NCBI RefSeq assembly: GCF_002179965.1
Contig: NZ_NGUQ01000014.1
Coordinates: 310,001-374,000 of the forward strand
Direction: 5' to 3'
From: Pandoraea sp. PE-S2T-3
GTDB lineage: Bacteria > Pseudomonadota > Gammaproteobacteria > Burkholderiales > Burkholderiaceae
Length of the DNA stretch: 64,000 nucleotides
Below the pieces are notes generated by a model that did no database searches, was not told where the DNA came from, and worked only from the letters and a program-made list of their open reading frames with translations. Numbering within the stretch: the stretch's first letter is position 1; each line of letters starts with the position of its first letter. This document shows, piece by piece, positions 53,395-62,111 of the stretch. The position numbers and the translations under genes were made by a program.

Positions 53395-53548
53395 GGTGCT
53401 TCATGAGTGGTCGCGAGAAGGCGCACTTTGGGCCGTCGGTGCCTTATCCGGCGTCGGCGGTCGATTCTTATCGGTTGTCGTATGTATGCGACGGTCGATA
53501 AGGTAAACTGGGGGCGTTTTTTTCGTCATCACCTCTTTATCCGACGCC

Positions 53549-54298
53549 ATGTCCATGAACAGCTCGTTGCCCGCACGTCCTCGCCGCAAGTCTCGCAGCC
53601 TCACGGAAGAGGTGGTGAGCGCCTTGTCCGAGCAGATTCGCGCCGGCACGTTCCGGCCCGGCGACAAGCTGCCGACCGAGTCGGCCATCATGGAAAGTCT
53701 GGGCGTGAGCCGCACCGTGGTCCGCGAAGCGATTTCGCGACTGCAAGCGGCGCAACTGGTGGAGACGCGTCACGGCATCGGCACCTTCGTGCTCGAAGCG
53801 CCGCGCGAGAACGCGTTGCAGGTGGACACCAACAGCATCCTCACGATGCTCGATGTGCTGGCCATTCTGGAGTTGCGCATTTCGCTGGAAACCGAAGCGG
53901 CTGGACTGGCGGCGAACCGTCGTACCGACACGCAGCTCAAGCTCATGCGTCAGGCGCTCGACGACTTCGAGATGCACGTACGTCAGCGCACCGGCAATGC
54001 CGTGACGGCCGACGTCGCGTTTCACTTGCAAGTGGCGACCGCCACCGGCAATCGCTATTTCCACGACATCCTCGAACAGCTCGGCAACACGATCATTCCG
54101 CGTACCCGCGTGAACTCCGCTGCGCTCGCTGACGACGATCAGGTGACGTATCTGAATCGCGTGAACCGCGAGCACGAAGACATCTACAACGCGATCGCCC
54201 GCCGCGATCCGGAAGCTGCCCGCGCGGCCATGCGCACGCACCTGACGAACAGCCGCGAACGCCTTCGCCGCGCGCAAGAATCGGCGGCGCAAAACTGA
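53549..54298 (+). CDS. FadR-type GntR regulator of sugar acid genes
   Basis: A 249-residue regulator. The N-terminal winged helix shows LTEEVVSALSEQIRAGTFRP, LPTESAIMESLGVSRTVVRE and VETRHGIGTFV. The C-terminal FCD ligand domain has ELRISLETEAAGLAA and the metal-binding histidines around VAFHLQVATATGNRYF. It follows the gudD and porin genes. The GTCAT-N3-ATGAC sites at the catabolic promoters are its most likely targets; the inducer is presumably glucarate, galactarate or a product. Confidence 0.9.
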   Translation: MSMNSSLPARPRRKSRSLTEEVVSALSEQIRAGTFRPGDKLPTESAIMESLGVSRTVVREAISRLQAAQLVETRHGIGTFVLEAPRENALQVDTNSILTMLDVLAILELRISLETEAAGLAANRRTDTQLKLMRQALDDFEMHVRQRTGNAVTADVAFHLQVATATGNRYFHDILEQLGNTIIPRTRVNSAALADDDQVTYLNRVNREHEDIYNAIARRDPEAARAAMRTHLTNSRERLRRAQESAAQN

Positions 54299-54312
54299 GT
54301 CACCTGACTCAC
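54295..54312. repeat. 9-bp tandem repeat x2 at the GntR gene stop
   Basis: Units CTGAGTCAC and CTGACTCAC. The first contains the TGA stop (54296-54298); the second repeats TGA 9 bases on, in frame. Confidence 0.6.
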
Positions 54313-54339
54313 GCCGTCGGCGCAAGCGACTCGGTCAGC

Positions 54340-54948
54340 TCAGTAGAGATTGCCTCGCACCGCGCGGTAATACCCTTCGTCCATCTCCTGCGCCTTTGCC
54401 TTATCGATGCCGGTGAGCGAGGCCTTCATCTCGCCTAACGACGGCACCGCCTTGCGGTCGAGTTGCGACTCGGCCCGCCAGAGCTTCGCGCGGTTGATCG
54501 CCTTCCCACAGTGAAACAGCACTTCGTCGATCGTGACGACGATGGCCGTCTTCGGCGTGCGCTCGTTTTCCTTCAGTCGCGCCAGCAAGTCCGGCGACGT
54601 GGAAATCTGGCCATGCCCGTTGATGCGCATGAAAACCTCAAGTCCCGGAAACAGAAACAGCATGCCGACGCGGCTGTCTTCGCTCAGATTGCGCAGCGAG
54701 GCGATGCGGTTGTTTCCCGGCCAGTCGGCAAAGGCCACCGTCTTCTCATCGAGCGCGTGAACAAAGCCGGGTTCGCCGCCGCGCGGTGAGGCATCGAGCC
54801 CCTGTGCGCTGCCTGAAGCCAGACAAAAGAACGTCGCGGCTTTCAGATAAGCGACGTGAAACGGCAACAGACTCGGCATGACACCTTTGACGATCATTTC
54901 CGACGGCGGGTCGTAGAGTTGATCGAGATCGATAGCGGTGTGTGTCAC
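54340..54948 (-). CDS. PPOX-class FMN flavoprotein (MSMEG_1061-like)
   Basis: A 202-residue cytoplasmic protein of the pyridoxamine 5'-phosphate oxidase superfamily. FCLASGSAQGLDASPRGGEP, DWPGNNRIASLRNLSEDSRV and MLFLFPGLEVFMRINGHGQI are the usual FMN-binding pieces, and LFHCGKAINRAKLW closes the domain. The GTG start at 54948 is chosen because AAGGAGG sits just upstream. It is divergent from an AraC regulator, a possible controller. The substrate is unknown. Confidence 0.88.
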   Translation of the reverse strand: MTHTAIDLDQLYDPPSEMIVKGVMPSLLPFHVAYLKAATFFCLASGSAQGLDASPRGGEPGFVHALDEKTVAFADWPGNNRIASLRNLSEDSRVGMLFLFPGLEVFMRINGHGQISTSPDLLARLKENERTPKTAIVVTIDEVLFHCGKAINRAKLWRAESQLDRKAVPSLGEMKASLTGIDKAKAQEMDEGYYRAVRGNLY

Positions 54949-55081
54949 AGACGTACCCTCCTTTACAGGTTTGCTGACGCAGCATATCGCCGGGGCCGGT
55001 GGCAGTGATAGATTATTTCTGCCATTCAATAGCGCAAATACGCCACAATTAACGCGCACCCAACGAATCACGACACCCGTC

Positions 55082-55870
55082 ATGACGTATCCCGAACACC
55101 TGCTGCCGAAGATCGCGCGCGTGCATTGCATGGACGCGACCGATCCGCCGATCATCGCCGTGATGGGACGTATCGACGAGCCTCGCGGGTCGCAAACGCA
55201 TCAGCATGATTCGGGGCAATTGCTCGGGCTGCTCGCCGGGTTGCTGACCGTGCGCACGAGCTTCGGCACGTGGGTCATCCCCACGACGCGCGCCGTGTGG
55301 ATTCCGCCGAATCATCCGCATGCGGCGTTTTCGCACGGGCCGTTTTACGGCTGGGCGGTGTACGTGCGCCCCGATCAGTGTGGCGGCCTGCCCGACACGC
55401 CGCGCGCCATCGAAGTCACCGGCCTGCTGCGCGAGGCGGTGTTGCGCGCCGCTGAGTGGGATCTGGATCAACCGGATCGCAGACAGACGAGCGTCGTCAA
55501 CGTGGTGCTCGACGAGATTTCCGCGAGCGATGCCGACACCTTCCTGCTGCCGATGCCGGGCGATGCGCGCTTGCGACGCATCGCCACCGCGCTCGTCGAC
55601 AACCCTGCCGACGAGCGCACGCTCGACGAATGGGCCGCGTGGGCCAATACCGCGCCGCGCACCGTGAGCCGCCGCTTTGTGGAAGAGACCGGGCTGACGT
55701 TTACCGCGTGGCGGCAGCGTGCGAGGTTGCTTCGTGCGGTGGAACTGCTGGCCGCGGGCGCGCCGGTGAACACCGTGGCGCTCGATCTGGGCTACGACAA
55801 TGCCAGCGCATTCATCGCCCTTTTCCGGCGGACTTTCAACACGACGCCCGGGCGCTACTTTGCTTCGTAA
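55082..55870 (+). CDS. AraC-family transcriptional regulator
   Basis: A 262-residue regulator with an N-terminal cupin sensor (QTHQHDSGQLLGLLAGLLTV, then WIPPNHPHAA). Two helix-turn-helices follow at the C-terminus (LDEWAAWANTAPRTVSRRFV and VNTVALDLGYDNASAFIALF), ending in TTPGRYFAS. ATG 55082 gives the proper cupin start. It is divergent from the PPOX flavoprotein gene. Confidence 0.92.
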   Translation: MTYPEHLLPKIARVHCMDATDPPIIAVMGRIDEPRGSQTHQHDSGQLLGLLAGLLTVRTSFGTWVIPTTRAVWIPPNHPHAAFSHGPFYGWAVYVRPDQCGGLPDTPRAIEVTGLLREAVLRAAEWDLDQPDRRQTSVVNVVLDEISASDADTFLLPMPGDARLRRIATALVDNPADERTLDEWAAWANTAPRTVSRRFVEETGLTFTAWRQRARLLRAVELLAAGAPVNTVALDLGYDNASAFIALFRRTFNTTPGRYFAS

Positions 55871-56062
55871 GCCGAGTAATACGGCATAACACATCGCCGG
55901 TGCGGCACCCCTCGCAACCTGTTCCCGGTGGCATTTGGCGGGGGTAGTATGTCGGCGAACCGAGTCGCGCTTCGCTCGTTACGCTTCGATCATCGCGCTC
56001 ACTCGCAGCATCTTCTCGCCGCATTTCCTCGCCGCATTTCCTCACTGAAGGCAAATATAAAA

Positions 56063-57043
56063 ATGATGCCCGCCACCCCACGCGTTCGCCTGCTGCCTCG
56101 CCGACTTGCCCGCCGCTGCCTCGCAGCGATCTTCGCGGCCATGCTGCCGATGACGCTGCTCGCCAGCGCACCGTACGCGCATGCAGAGGAAAACGAGTCC
56201 GAGGCCCCTGCCGCGACTGCGGCTACGGCTGAGATCAAACCGGAGATCGTCGCCATTCCGATGCCCGGTGCAGGCACGTTCGGCAGCGACGTGTCGATGC
56301 GCGCCGAAGTCTACAAACCCAGCGGCACTGGCCCGTTCCCCGTCCTGATCTTCGAACATGGCCGCTCCGGCGATCCGTTGGTGCGCGCCAAGCTGGATCA
56401 CCCGATTCTTCAGGGGCATGTGCGGTTCTGGCTCAGAAAAGGCTTCGCCATCGTCGCGCCGATTCGTGTCGGATATGGTGCCACGGGTGGCCCGGATCGG
56501 GAGAACTCGGGGGCATCGTTCGGCAATGCAGGGGAATGCAAGCGCCGCCCCGATTTCCGTCAACTCTGGAAGGTCACCTCAGAGGCGAATCTCGCCGCCG
56601 TGAACTGGACACGGTCGCAGCCGTGGGCCGACAAGGACCGCATCGTTCTGGAAGGCCGCTCGGTCGGTGGCTTCACGACGGTGGCGACGGCCGCCGCACG
56701 GCCGCCCGGTGTCGTCGCCTATATCAACTTTTCCGGCGGGGCCGGGGGCTCACCCGACAAGGCGCCGGGTCATAGCTGCGACCCCGAACAGATGAAGGCG
56801 ATCTACGGCGAGATGGGCAAGACCACCACGATCCCCGGTCTGTGGCTCTATGCGAAAAACGACCAGTACTGGGGACCGGACGCGCCGAAGGGCTGGTTCG
56901 ACGCCTTCGCCGCTGGCGGCAGCCCGGTGCAGTTTGTCCACACCGACGATCTGCCCGGTCACGACGGCCACATGCTGCTCACCTACGGCGGCAAGATGTG
57001 GTCGGTGCCGCTCGATAAATTCCTGAAGCAAGTCGGGTTTTGA
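56063..57043 (+). CDS. Exported dienelactone-hydrolase-like alpha/beta hydrolase
   Basis: A 326-residue protein with an N-terminal signal sequence (RCLAAIFAAMLPMTLLASAP, cleavage near PYAHA-EEN). The alpha/beta fold has VLIFEHGRSGD, the nucleophile serine in IVLEGRSVGGFTTVATA, an acidic segment LWLYAKNDQYWG and the histidine in LPGHDGHMLLTYGG. Start 56063 or 56066 both follow GAAGG. It is a lone gene, convergent with the TonB receptor. The substrate is unknown. Confidence 0.85.
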   Translation: MMPATPRVRLLPRRLARRCLAAIFAAMLPMTLLASAPYAHAEENESEAPAATAATAEIKPEIVAIPMPGAGTFGSDVSMRAEVYKPSGTGPFPVLIFEHGRSGDPLVRAKLDHPILQGHVRFWLRKGFAIVAPIRVGYGATGGPDRENSGASFGNAGECKRRPDFRQLWKVTSEANLAAVNWTRSQPWADKDRIVLEGRSVGGFTTVATAAARPPGVVAYINFSGGAGGSPDKAPGHSCDPEQMKAIYGEMGKTTTIPGLWLYAKNDQYWGPDAPKGWFDAFAAGGSPVQFVHTDDLPGHDGHMLLTYGGKMWSVPLDKFLKQVGF

Positions 57044-57122
57044 GTGAGTCCGCGACGAGCGCTCAGGCCCGCTGCCGGGTCTGGCGCTCATGCGGATCAC
57101 TCGCGTGAATCACGCGCACTCG

Positions 57123-57164
57123 GAAGCGATGTGTCAGAAGCGATGCGTCAGAAGCGATATGTCA
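57123..57164. repeat. 14-bp tandem repeat x3 spanning the TonB receptor stop
   Basis: Units GAAGCGATGTGTCA, GAAGCGATGCGTCA and GAAGCGATATGTCA. The receptor's last codons (for Thr-Tyr-Arg-Phe) lie in the third unit and its stop is 57148-57150 in the second. TGA recurs every 14 bases on the minus strand, one per frame. Confidence 0.9.
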
Positions 57165-59661
57165 GCTTCACCCAGCCATTACGCGGTGCGCCATAGGTGT
57201 AGCCGTTATAGCCGCCCAACCCTGCCCAATAGCGCTTGTCGGTCACGTTGCCGAGATTGAGCGACACGCTCAACTGACGCGTCACGTCGTAGCGCGCCAG
57301 CAGATCGATCAGCGTGATGCCGCCCTGACGCGCCGTCAGCCCGCTGTACGTCTCCACATACGTGATCGCACTCTGATAGCTCAGGCTGCCGCCGATCGTC
57401 ACCTTGCTTAATACGCCGGGCAGTCGATACGTTGTCGCGATGCGCAGGAGTCGCTGCGGATACGTCGGATTGACCAGCGCGCCGGAACGGTCGCGCTTGG
57501 CGCTGTACGTATAGCCGGCCTGCACCTGCCAGCCCGGCAGCACCTGCCCCGCAACGGTCGCCTCGAAGCCTTGCGTCTTCGCACCGCTCACCGCCTTGTA
57601 GGCGGCGGTGCCGCCCGGCGTGAGCGTGCCGTCGGCCACGGCGAGGTTGTCTTCATACGTGCGGAAGATCGCCACGGCGGTGTTCAGGCGTCCACCGAAA
57701 TGCTCGCCCTTCAGGCCCAGCTCGATGTTGTTGCCGCGCTTGGGCGCCAGCGTATTGCCCGAGGTGTCCTGCACCGTGTTCGGCGTGAAGATGCTCGTGT
57801 AACTCGAATACAGCGAGAAGTCCTCGCTGACATCGACCACCAACCCCGCGTACGGCGTGAACACGGCGTTCTGTTCGATCGGCGCACCGGTCACCATGGC
57901 GCCGTTCGTGCCGTTGTTCCAGTACCGCGCCCATGACGTGGCGCGATACCACGTGAAGCGCCCGCCGAGAATCACCGATACGCGATCGATTGGCTTGATC
58001 TGCGTCGCAGCGTAGATCGCCGTTTGCTGTGTCGTGCCGCCGAGCCGGTTGAGCGGATAGGCAAACGACGGCATGGCGATGCTGCCGAGATCGAGAATGT
58101 TGACCGGACGTCGATCGAACGCATTCGGCACCGCCGAATCGTTGCCGTAGTTGTAGTCGTTGTGATTGATGCTCGCCCCGAACGTGGCCTGATGCGTGCG
58201 CCCGAACAGGTGATACGGCCCCGTCGCGTAGACATCGAACGCCTTGTTGATGCCGTACGCCGGATTGCTCGCGAGCTGCATCGTGCCCATCTGCGTGTTG
58301 GCGTTGATGTTGGCCGGATACAGCCAGATATCGCCGCTGTAGCGCTCGCGCTGATTGCGCGTCCACGAGCCTTCCGCCTTGACCTTCCACCCCGAGTCGA
58401 AGCGATGATCGAGATCGACGAAGACGCGATCGGTCGTCATGTTCCACAGGCTCCACGGCGTGGAGGAATTGAACGAGCGCGGCAGGTTGGTCGCGGCACC
58501 GTTGCTGTAGAACAGCGGGCTCTGGCCGAAGTTGGCGCCGTGAATCTTGTTCTTCTGATACTCGTAGCCGACCGAGATCGTGGTGTTGTCGGTGACGTCG
58601 GCTTCGACAATGCCGTAGAACACGTCTTCGCGCGAGCGCTTGTCGTCTACGAAATTGTTGCCCGCCGTGTGCGAGCCGACCACGCGTGTGCGCAACGAGC
58701 CCGATTCGTTGAGCTTGCCGCCCACGTCGGCTTCGAGATCGTAGCGGCCCCACGATCCGCCACCCGCGGTGACGTAGCCTGCGAAGTCCTTACCCGGGCG
58801 CTTGCGTACGAGGTTGATCGCCCCGCCGGGATTGCCGACACCATTGAGCAGACCGGCCGGTCCGCGGATCACGTCGATCCGGTCGTACATCACCATGCTC
58901 AGCAGATTGCGCATGCCGGCGATGGTGTCGTACGAGAGGGTCGGCACGCCGTCGATCATGGTGGCGAGATCAAAGCCACGCGACGAAAAGCTCGCCCGCT
59001 CGTCGAGCGTATCGACCACGATGCCGGGCGTTTGCCGCAGCACGTCGGTCAGCGACATGAGGTTTTGATCTTCGATCTGCTGGCGCGTGATGACCGTCAT
59101 CGACTGCGGTGTTTCGCGCAGCGACAGATCCATGCGCGTTGCGCCATCGGTCACGCGTGTCGTGTACGAGCCGGTGCCCTCGGTCACACGTTGCGTACCG
59201 GCAGTGACGTTCGTCGCGGGTAACGCCACCGTATCCGCATGAATCGACACCGTGCGGCCCGAGATACTCACCGCGAGGCCCGAACCGGCCAGTGCCCGTG
59301 CGAGGGCGTCGCCCAGTGTCATACGGCCTTGCAGTGCCGGGGCGACCTTGCCGACAGCAAGGCTCGCGTCGTAGCCGATACCCACGCCCGACTGACGCGC
59401 CAGCGCGTCGATGGTGAGGGCGAGCGGTTGTGCGGGCAGCGTCAGGTCGAGCGGCATGGCGGCCACACTCGCGTTGGCGGCCGTGGGGGTCTGAGCACGG
59501 ACCTCCGTCGGGAGCGAGGCCGCGCAGAGGCAGGCGACAGCAATGCTGATGAGCGTGGCACGTTGCCAGACCTGACGGTCGCGGCGAAGGTCAATGGCGC
59601 GGGAATGCGGCAGCGTGGCCGAGCGTTTCGAGTTGGGCAAAGCGTGCAGATGTCTGGTCAT
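57148..59661 (-). CDS. TonB-dependent siderophore receptor with signalling domain
   Basis: An 837-residue outer-membrane receptor of the FpvA/FecA type. After the signal peptide, residues about 70-130 form an STN signalling domain (LTIDALARQSGVGIGYDASL). The plug follows (LRETPQSMTVITRQQIEDQN, and RIDVIRGPAGLLNGVGNPGG). The 22-strand barrel ends in GWVKLTYRF, with the terminal Phe for Bam. It lies downstream of fecR and an ECF sigma gene on the same strand and would signal substrate binding to FecR. The siderophore is unknown; no biosynthesis genes are near. Confidence 0.95.
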   Translation of the reverse strand: MTRHLHALPNSKRSATLPHSRAIDLRRDRQVWQRATLISIAVACLCAASLPTEVRAQTPTAANASVAAMPLDLTLPAQPLALTIDALARQSGVGIGYDASLAVGKVAPALQGRMTLGDALARALAGSGLAVSISGRTVSIHADTVALPATNVTAGTQRVTEGTGSYTTRVTDGATRMDLSLRETPQSMTVITRQQIEDQNLMSLTDVLRQTPGIVVDTLDERASFSSRGFDLATMIDGVPTLSYDTIAGMRNLLSMVMYDRIDVIRGPAGLLNGVGNPGGAINLVRKRPGKDFAGYVTAGGGSWGRYDLEADVGGKLNESGSLRTRVVGSHTAGNNFVDDKRSREDVFYGIVEADVTDNTTISVGYEYQKNKIHGANFGQSPLFYSNGAATNLPRSFNSSTPWSLWNMTTDRVFVDLDHRFDSGWKVKAEGSWTRNQRERYSGDIWLYPANINANTQMGTMQLASNPAYGINKAFDVYATGPYHLFGRTHQATFGASINHNDYNYGNDSAVPNAFDRRPVNILDLGSIAMPSFAYPLNRLGGTTQQTAIYAATQIKPIDRVSVILGGRFTWYRATSWARYWNNGTNGAMVTGAPIEQNAVFTPYAGLVVDVSEDFSLYSSYTSIFTPNTVQDTSGNTLAPKRGNNIELGLKGEHFGGRLNTAVAIFRTYEDNLAVADGTLTPGGTAAYKAVSGAKTQGFEATVAGQVLPGWQVQAGYTYSAKRDRSGALVNPTYPQRLLRIATTYRLPGVLSKVTIGGSLSYQSAITYVETYSGLTARQGGITLIDLLARYDVTRQLSVSLNLGNVTDKRYWAGLGGYNGYTYGAPRNGWVKLTYRF

Positions 59662-59734
59662 TTCCGTGAGTCTTCTGTTGGCTTACCCGGTGAAGACGCA
59701 CGAGAACGCAAAAGACAGACAAAAAGTTTTTGAC

Positions 59735-60814
59735 TTAATGAAGTGCCGTGATGAGGGCCTGACCGTTCTCCCGGCGCACACGCACCGGCAGCATCGCGGG
59801 CAAGCCTTGGAGAAAGCCCGCCGGATCGGACACCGGGAACGTGCCCGTCAGTTGCATCGCGCGCAAGGTCGCGATATCGGCATCGGCAATGCGAATCTGC
59901 TGCGCCGGTTGCGCCAGAAAGTCGTTCCACTGCGCGATGGCCTGCGGCAGCGGCGTGGCCTGAAAGACCAGCCACCCTTCGCGCCAGCCCCCCACACTCT
60001 GCGACGTGACGACTTGCGGTGAGCCGATGCCACGCGGCGTGGTTCCTACGGCTTGCCCCGCGCTCAGCGTGACGTCGGGGTCGCGATTCACATGGACCTC
60101 GCCGTCGGGCGAGCGCGCCCACACGGCGACGCGCCCGCGTGCGACCGCCACGTCCATGCCATCGTCGCGCAGCGCCACGGTGAAGACCGTGCCCAGCACG
60201 CGCACATTGCCGAACTGCGTGGCGACGCTGAGTGGCCGCGACGTATCGGGTTGCACGTCGAGATGCAGTCCGCCGCGCGAGAGTTGAAACTCGCGGCGGT
60301 TGCGGTAATAGGTGATCTGCACGTCGGTGTGCGGCGCGAGCGTCACGACGCTGCCATCGGGTAACGCATGCGGGCGCACTTCCCCTTTGCCGGTGCGCAG
60401 CGCCAGTGTCAGCGTCGGCTGCAACCATTGACGCCGTGCAGCGCCGCCGAACACGATCGCGAGCCCGCCAACGCCGAGCCACGTCAGCATCTGGCGGCGA
60501 GAGTGACGCGCTGCGCTATCGCTTCGCTTCGGCACGGCGACACGGTCGCGCAACGCGGTACCGTCGGTCTGTTCCCAATACGTTTGCGCGATACCGGCAG
60601 CGGCATCGTGCACCGGGGCCTCGGCGCGCCAGTCGGCGAGTTCGCGGGCAGCAGCGGCGGCGTCATCGGCGTCGCCGTGATGCGTGCGTCCAATGAGCGA
60701 GAGCGCGTGGGCGATCTGGCGGCGAGACGGCTTCAACGCGCGCGAGTTGGGTGTGGTGGGCGTGGTGCCGGCAGAATCGGGAGTGCCGGGAGTCCGGGTG
60801 GCGCGGGCGTTCAT
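59735..60814 (-). CDS. FecR-family anti-sigma/sigma regulator
   Basis: A 359-residue inner-membrane regulator. The cytoplasmic N-terminus has an FecR-type WRAEAPVHDAAAGIAQTYWE segment, then a transmembrane helix near residue 118 (MLTWLGVGGLAIVFGGAA). The periplasmic FecR domain shows LPDGSVVTLAPHTDVQITYY and VRVLGTVFTVAL. The start at 60814 overlaps the sigma gene stop (ATGA). It relays the receptor signal to the sigma factor. Confidence 0.93.
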   Translation of the reverse strand: MNARATRTPGTPDSAGTTPTTPNSRALKPSRRQIAHALSLIGRTHHGDADDAAAAARELADWRAEAPVHDAAAGIAQTYWEQTDGTALRDRVAVPKRSDSAARHSRRQMLTWLGVGGLAIVFGGAARRQWLQPTLTLALRTGKGEVRPHALPDGSVVTLAPHTDVQITYYRNRREFQLSRGGLHLDVQPDTSRPLSVATQFGNVRVLGTVFTVALRDDGMDVAVARGRVAVWARSPDGEVHVNRDPDVTLSAGQAVGTTPRGIGSPQVVTSQSVGGWREGWLVFQATPLPQAIAQWNDFLAQPAQQIRIADADIATLRAMQLTGTFPVSDPAGFLQGLPAMLPVRVRRENGQALITALH

Positions 60815-61278
60815 GGGCGGTAACTCACGCAATCCATGACGGCGCGCACGACGTGTTTGTCGATCGCTTCGAGGGACACCTGCATGTGGCCAGCCGCTTC
60901 GACATAGCTCATGCCGTGAATGCGCACGAGGATGAACGCGTCGCGGCGTTTGCGCGGCATGCGTTCCAGACGGCTGAGCAGCCGCTCGAGCTGCTGCCGG
61001 ATATCCACGTGATGTTCGGCCGACGGCGCATGGTCGGCGCCAATGAGCGCCAGCGTCTGGAGCATGCGCGCTTCGGCATCATGGCGGCGCGCGTCGCTCA
61101 CGATCAGGTGCTTGCCGGTGCGATAGAGCAAGGCGCGCCAGTCACGAATCTCCGTGCCGCGCGTCTGCAAGGCGAGCACCTTCGCATAGGCCTCTTGCAC
61201 CAGGTCTTTCGCGTTGTCGCGATTGTTCAGCGACTTCGCGAAGAAATTGACCAGCTCGGTGTAGTAATGCGCAACCAC
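60811..61278 (-). CDS. FecI-type ECF sigma factor
   Basis: A 155-residue iron-regulated ECF sigma factor. Region 2 is AKSLNNRDNAKDLVQEAYAK and WRALLYRTGKHLIVSDARRH; region 4 is LERMPRKRRDAFILVRIHGM then QVSLEAIDKHVVRAVMDCV. The GTG at 61278 gives the usual VAHYYTELVNFFAK start and has GGAAG at good spacing; longer in-frame starts would run into the Fur box. It would drive transcription of the TonB receptor gene. Confidence 0.92.
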   Translation of the reverse strand: MVAHYYTELVNFFAKSLNNRDNAKDLVQEAYAKVLALQTRGTEIRDWRALLYRTGKHLIVSDARRHDAEARMLQTLALIGADHAPSAEHHVDIRQQLERLLSRLERMPRKRRDAFILVRIHGMSYVEAAGHMQVSLEAIDKHVVRAVMDCVSYRP

Positions 61279-61322
61279 GGCAGTCTTCCGGCAGCCCGCC
61301 GCATCCGCGCACGGAAAAGTTA

Positions 61323-61343
61323 AATGAGAATTACTCGCATTAT
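61323..61343 (-). promoter_or_regulatory. Fur box of the sigma-fecR-receptor genes
   Basis: The plus strand reads AATGAGAATTACTCGCATTA. TGAGAAT is a six-of-seven Fur half-site and ACTCGCA a weaker one. It lies about 45 bases upstream of the sigma factor start, consistent with iron repression. Confidence 0.7.
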
Positions 61344-61446
61344 GGCCGTGAGTGACAACGGGACGCAAGAAGGATTTTGGGGAATGGAACGAGACCGGCC
61401 GTGGCGTGGCCGGTTGTGACAAGGTATGCCGGTCTCCGAATCGACC

Positions 61447-62001
61447 TCAGGACTGCCGTTCGATGCGCACGGGACTTTCCGCTTCGCGGCGAATGCGCGC
61501 CAGCATGCGGCGCCGGATGAGGCCGCTGACCGGGCGGATGACATACCAGTACGGGGCGAACTTGCGCCAGACGGCAGGCGTTGGGCAAAAGACGCGTGTT
61601 TCCGTCGTGAGGATGCTTTCTCCCCTGCCGTTCGTCTGCACGTCGAAGCCCATCACGAGTTGGCAAACGTCGTTGTTGTCGATGCGACAGAAGGCGTCCG
61701 CCGAGTGGATTTCCACCAATCCGTAATCGCTCTGCCAGAACGCGCCGATCAGACCGAAGGCCAGGCTTTGGTCGGCGTCGCGGCCGAGGAACGTGAAGTC
61801 GCCGAGATCGAGCGGTGGCCGGTTTGAGCGGCCGAGCCACCGCGCGGGTGTTTCCCGGATCCGGATGGCCAACCGGACCAACGGGTCGTCCTGCGCACGC
61901 TGGCGTTGCACGCAATCCAGAATGACAGCGGACGGCGCGCGAATGGCGATCGCGTGAGATTCACGAAAATCAAAGCGCGGCAGGAAGTCGTCGATCAGCA
62001 T
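61447..62001 (-). CDS. DUF2867-like protein, tentative
   Basis: A 184-residue soluble protein. DFRESHAIAIRAPSAVILDC opens it, FTFLGRDADQSLAFGLIGAF and LTTETRVFCPTP fill the middle, and YWYVIRPVSGLIRRRMLARI closes it. The last motif matches the end of DUF2867/polyketide-cyclase-like proteins, which bind small hydrophobic ligands. The family call is by eye. It is adjacent to and divergent from the next gene, with a short gap. Confidence 0.6.
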   Translation of the reverse strand: MLIDDFLPRFDFRESHAIAIRAPSAVILDCVQRQRAQDDPLVRLAIRIRETPARWLGRSNRPPLDLGDFTFLGRDADQSLAFGLIGAFWQSDYGLVEIHSADAFCRIDNNDVCQLVMGFDVQTNGRGESILTTETRVFCPTPAVWRKFAPYWYVIRPVSGLIRRRMLARIRREAESPVRIERQS

Positions 62002-62111
62002 GGCGGCGGGGGGGCGGGAGCGGTGCCCGCGCGAACGGCGTATCCTAGCACGGCCTTTTGAGCCTTCTTTTGGCCAGTTCGGCCCTCACCCCCTCTCAAA
62101 ACTATCAAGTG

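Noticed and set aside
50726-53404. An 892-codon open frame on the minus strand
   Set aside because: It is antisense to gudD and the porin, both unmistakable. The long frame is a by-product of codon bias.
53470-53500. GTCGTATGTATGCGAC before the GntR gene as an autoregulatory site
   Set aside because: The half-sites and spacing differ from the other operators of the regulon, so I do not list it.
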